Source of the DNA: CBDCLY01 sp965218715
GTDB lineage: Bacteria > Bacteroidota > Bacteroidia > Flavobacteriales_E > Vicingaceae
Length of the DNA: 47,606 nt
Assembly (NCBI GenBank): GCA_965218715.1
Contig: CBDCLY010000037.1
Coordinates: forward strand, 1-47,606
Direction: 5' to 3'
A program made the position numbers and the translations under genes. Of this stretch, positions 44,834 through 47,606 are shown one piece after another. The notes below the pieces were generated by a model that was given only the letters and a program-made list of their open reading frames with translations, had not been told where the DNA came from and ran no database searches. The first letter of the stretch is position 1, and every line of letters begins with the position of its first letter.

Positions 44834-46040
44834 GCAAGGTTACGTCATCGCTTATTCCGTCGCCAAGATCACCATCCATTATTTGTTGTTCAATAAAATT
44901 GATCACTTCCATTTCTTTTGGCCTATTTTCCAACCAAGAGATTAATCCTTCTACTTCTAATTGTTCTCCGTTAGAATTTTCAATTTCAGACAATCCATCG
45001 GTATAAAGTATAAGGTCCTGCATCTTGTCGATTTTCACAGTTGCTGGCTTTACACTTGGCAACTCGTCAAACATCCCCAGAATTGTGCAACCTGACTTCA
45101 ATTGTGTAATTGCTCCTTCATGACTTAAAATTGCTGGCTGATGACCGGCATTTAAATAATTTAACTCGTTTAGTTCAGAGTCGTAAATGGCAATAAAGAG
45201 GGTGATGAATTTTTCAAAATTTGCAGAATCAATAATTTTCTGATTTAATCTATGGGCAAGGGCTTCAAGATCAGAATTGGCAATTATTATGGCTCTCAAA
45301 TTGGCTTGGAAATTTGCCATCAGCAAAGCTGCAGACATCCCTTTGCCAGAAACATCAGCAATGCATAGTGCTGTTCTGTTTTCTCCCAAAGGAATAACAT
45401 CATAGTAATCCCCACCTACTTCTCCATGAGGAAGATAAAATGCATCTACCTTCAATTTTGAGGAATTGGGCAACTTTCTAGGGAAAAGCAAAGACTGCAT
45501 TCCCTGAGCCATTTCTAATTCTTTTTTAACCGCCAACTGCTTCAATTCCTCTTGATACAAACGCTTGTTTTCCAATGCCACTACAATGATATTGGCTAAA
45601 GTTTGTATAAAGCTTAGGTGTTTTATTATCGGACTCACCTCCATGCCATCATCGTATAAATCGGCAAGTAAAAGGCAGGCAATTGGTTTGTTTTTATGGA
45701 AAACAGGAATAATAATATCGAAGGCTCCATTTCCGATGTCCATTTTATCGTGAACAACGTCTATAGAATTGTATTTGTTAACGAGGTTGTAAATGTTTAT
45801 GGAGTTCACTGAAGAATCTGAAACACCTTGCTTAAGAGCTAATCTCCATCTTTTTTCGTAGGTAAAAAAGACAAATTTAGCGATGCTTAAATCGTCGATT
45901 AAAATGTTTTGAAACAACTCAAAAAGTTGAATTCTTTTTGAATTATCGTTAATGGCTTGCGTAATATCAAGTATCGTGTTGAGCTTAAAGTTGGATAACT
46001 TTAACCTATCATAAACCCGATCTAGCTTCGCTTTAGTCAT
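44811..46040 (-). CDS. GAF-domain PP2C-type (SpoIIE/RsbU-like) serine phosphatase
   Basis: An N-terminal helix and GAF-like sensor (about 20-165, LDITQAINDNSKRIQLFELF, then FDIIIPVFHKNKPIACLLLA) precede a coiled linker (ELKQLAVKKELEMAQGMQSL) and a PP2C/SpoIIE catalytic domain with GEVGGDYYDVIPLGE, LCIADVSGKGMSAALLMANF, YLNAGHQPAILSHEG, LILYTDGLSEIENSNGEQ and SDDVTLLTALL; the metal-binding Asp residues are present. Such enzymes remove phosphate from anti-sigma antagonist-type proteins; no antagonist or anti-sigma gene is in this window. ATG 46040 overlaps the lpxD-like stop by 8 bases; ATG 46058 would add six residues. This points to translational coupling. Confidence 0.92.
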   Translation of the reverse strand: MTKAKLDRVYDRLKLSNFKLNTILDITQAINDNSKRIQLFELFQNILIDDLSIAKFVFFTYEKRWRLALKQGVSDSSVNSINIYNLVNKYNSIDVVHDKMDIGNGAFDIIIPVFHKNKPIACLLLADLYDDGMEVSPIIKHLSFIQTLANIIVVALENKRLYQEELKQLAVKKELEMAQGMQSLLFPRKLPNSSKLKVDAFYLPHGEVGGDYYDVIPLGENRTALCIADVSGKGMSAALLMANFQANLRAIIIANSDLEALAHRLNQKIIDSANFEKFITLFIAIYDSELNELNYLNAGHQPAILSHEGAITQLKSGCTILGMFDELPSVKPATVKIDKMQDLILYTDGLSEIENSNGEQLEVEGLISWLENRPKEMEVINFIEQQIMDGDLGDGISDDVTLLTALLTP

Positions 46041-46971
46041 TACTCGTTTTTTGATCAAAGAAATTGTTTATTCTTCTTAATGCCGCAAGTTCTTTTAATT
46101 TTTCCAATCTAGTTACTGCTGGAGATCCAAAATAGGTAGTATTCCCAGGCAGTGATTTACTAATTCCAGATTGACCCTGAACTACAACTCCATCCTCTAT
46201 TGAAATGCCACTTACCATTCCAACTTGACCCCATAATGTTACTTTATTGCCAATGCTTACACATCCAGCAATTCCTACTTGAGCTGCAATTAAGCATTGC
46301 TCTCCAATGGTTGTATCATGCCCAATTTGAACAAGATTGTCAATTTTGGTTCCCTTGCCAATTTTTGTTGGTGAAGTAACACCTTTGTCAATAGTGCAAT
46401 TGGCTCCAATCTCAACTTCATCTTCAATAATTACGCTTCCCATACTTTGAAGACGATCAAAATGACTTGCTCTATTTTTATAATAAAATCCTAAGGATCC
46501 TAGAACAGCACCCGATTGAATAATTACATCATTGCCAATACTTACATTATCTCCAATACTTGCGTTTGGATAAATTCTGCAATTGTTTCCAATTTGGACA
46601 TTCTTACCAATGGAAACACTAGGGTGAATGGAACTGTTTTTCCCTACAATTAAATCACTTGATTGTTGTTCAACTGTAAATTCGTAGGCTTGAAAATATT
46701 CCAATAGAAGGTTGAAACTTGTAAAAGGGTCTCGACAAACAATAATTCCTTTTCCTTTAGGAACTTCTACCTCCTTGTCTATGAGAATGATGCTTGCCAG
46801 AGAGGATAATGTTTTGTCATAATATTTAGGATGGTCAACAAAAGCAACATCACCGGATTCTAGTCGGTGAATCTCATTAATTCCCAATGCAAAAACACTT
46901 TCGTCTCCTAAAAATTCACCATTTACAATTTTGGCCAATTCAAGTCCTGTATGTTGATTGGGGAACCTCAT
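46033..46971 (-). CDS. lpxD: LpxD-like UDP-3-O-acylglucosamine N-acyltransferase
   Basis: A left-handed beta-helix acyltransferase of lipid A synthesis. The N-terminal substrate domain (about 1-100) is followed by hexapeptide repeats of the I-G-x-x-x pattern (VSIGKNVQIGNNCRIYPNAS, IGDNVSIGNDVIIQSGAV), then DNLVQIGHDTTIGEQCLIAA, where the His corresponds to the catalytic His of LpxD. Length 312 aa is a little shorter than usual (about 340). A second LpxD may exist elsewhere in such genomes, so whether this is the main enzyme is open. Its start overlaps the efp stop as ATGA. Confidence 0.85.
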   Translation of the reverse strand: MRFPNQHTGLELAKIVNGEFLGDESVFALGINEIHRLESGDVAFVDHPKYYDKTLSSLASIILIDKEVEVPKGKGIIVCRDPFTSFNLLLEYFQAYEFTVEQQSSDLIVGKNSSIHPSVSIGKNVQIGNNCRIYPNASIGDNVSIGNDVIIQSGAVLGSLGFYYKNRASHFDRLQSMGSVIIEDEVEIGANCTIDKGVTSPTKIGKGTKIDNLVQIGHDTTIGEQCLIAAQVGIAGCVSIGNKVTLWGQVGMVSGISIEDGVVVQGQSGISKSLPGNTTYFGSPAVTRLEKLKELAALRRINNFFDQKTSND

Positions 46972-47534
46972 TCTTTAACTCTTTCGCAATAAGCGCCTTT
47001 TCTAGTGTCAATTTTTACAACATCACCTTCATTGATAAAAAGAGGAACTCTTATTTCTCCCCCAGTTTCAATTTTTGCTGGTTTAGTTGCATTTGTTGCC
47101 GTGTCGCCCTTAACACCTGGTTCTGTATAAGTTACTTCCAATTCAACAAAAGCAGGCAGGTCGCAAGACAAGGCTTTCTCTTCTTCAGCATGAAACATGA
47201 TCTCAACGCTATTCCCTTCTTTTAGAAATTGTGGAGCGCTTACCATTTCTTCAGGTAAGAATGTTTGTTCATAATCCTCTGTATTCATAAAGTGATATCC
47301 ACTATCGTCATTATACAAATACTGGTACTTTCTTGTCTCAATCCGAATTGTTTCAATTTTAACGCCTGAATTGAATGTGTTATCAATGATTTTCCCATTG
47401 GTAAAACTTTGCAGTTTTGTTCTTACAAAAGCAGGCCCTTTTCCAGGTTTTACATGCTGGAATTCTAATATTTTATATAAATCATTGTTGAACTTGATGC
47501 AAAGTCCATTTTTAAAATCTGCTGTTGTTGCCAT
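46968..47534 (-). CDS. efp: Elongation factor P
   Basis: Relieves ribosome stalling at polyproline. The KOW-like N-domain carries the tip loop HVKPGKGPAFVRTKLQSF, with Lys32 at the position that other species modify. FNSGVKIETIRIETRKYQYL and MNTEDYEQTFLPEEM are the OB-domain start, and TKPAKIETGGEIRVPLFINE with GDVVKIDTRKGAYCERVKE ends the protein. At 188 aa it is complete. No EpmA or EarP modifying enzyme is visible in the window. It leads the operon efp-lpxD-phosphatase. Confidence 0.98.
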   Translation of the reverse strand: MATTADFKNGLCIKFNNDLYKILEFQHVKPGKGPAFVRTKLQSFTNGKIIDNTFNSGVKIETIRIETRKYQYLYNDDSGYHFMNTEDYEQTFLPEEMVSAPQFLKEGNSVEIMFHAEEEKALSCDLPAFVELEVTYTEPGVKGDTATNATKPAKIETGGEIRVPLFINEGDVVKIDTRKGAYCERVKE

Positions 47535-47546
47535 TTAATGTAATAG

Positions 47547-47606
47547 TTAATTTTTATGTTGTGCAATATCTATGCTTTTCTCTATGCCTATTAATTCATC
47601 AGGATT
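47547..47606 (-). CDS. 3' end of an unidentified gene upstream of efp (partial)
   Basis: The minus strand is open from the window edge to a TAA at 47547-47549, encoding NPDELIGIEKSIDIAQHKN. The 12-base gap to the efp ATG suggests an operon. The piece is too short to name. By gene order in related bacteria a lipid A gene such as lpxA would fit, but this is inference and the tail does not clearly match it. Confidence 0.5.
   Translation of the reverse strand, partial: NPDELIGIEKSIDIAQHKN

Overview
The window looks like a piece of chromosome from a low-GC marine-type Bacteroidota, most likely Flavobacteriales or a close relative. Signs of this are the C-terminal type IX secretion (T9SS) sorting domains on two giant proteins, Bacteroidota-style TAnnTTTG promoter boxes, the DUF5723-like outer-membrane protein, the DUF4369/TlpA-type lipoprotein and the near absence of Shine-Dalgarno sequences. 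No rRNA, tRNA, CRISPR array, phage or insertion sequence was seen. Placement is from gene families only.

Layout. (1) 1-11.3 kb: two tandem, very large secreted surface proteins built from beta-helix, Fn3, MAM/jelly-roll, CARDB-like, Ig-like and lamin-tail modules. They share a 1.18-kb almost identical, gap-free block. (2) 11.3-18.5 kb: a genome-maintenance and stress block: uvrA, an ECF sigma factor, a small orphan gene, nth, bcp, recA, then a TPR lipoprotein. (3) 18.5-22.9 kb: an ABC-F ATPase facing a ribD-eamA-yigZ operon. All four genes are broken by about eleven one-base indels packed between 19,869 and 21,969. Correcting each indel restores full-length conserved proteins, so this is most likely a patch of poor sequence, not decay. 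(4) 22.9-34.1 kb: housekeeping genes: prmC, an MsbA-like ABC exporter, rpmH, gap, then the minus-strand operon lpxK-purine nucleoside phosphorylase-gatB-TlpA-like lipoprotein-lpxH, and the plus-strand pair Nif3-like protein/C4 zinc-ribbon protein. (5) 34.1-37.3 kb: a two-gene outer-membrane unit (lipoprotein plus DUF5723-like barrel). (6) 37.3-44.8 kb: surface polysaccharide genes: methyltransferase, glycosyltransferase and rnhB on minus; flippase, two Wzz-like proteins and an O-antigen ligase/polymerase on plus. (7) 44.8-47.6 kb: a tightly overlapping minus-strand operon efp-lpxD-like-RsbU-type phosphatase, with the tail of another gene upstream.

Taken together the window is mostly core cell maintenance and envelope building. 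Lipid A enzymes (lpxK, lpxH, lpxD-like, possibly the MsbA-like exporter) and a glycan assembly line are spread through it. I found no clear new defence or mobile system. The parts most worth a second look are the recombining T9SS giants, the indel cluster, the two-gene outer-membrane unit, the paired Wzz-like proteins and the phosphatase attached to the efp/lpxD operon.
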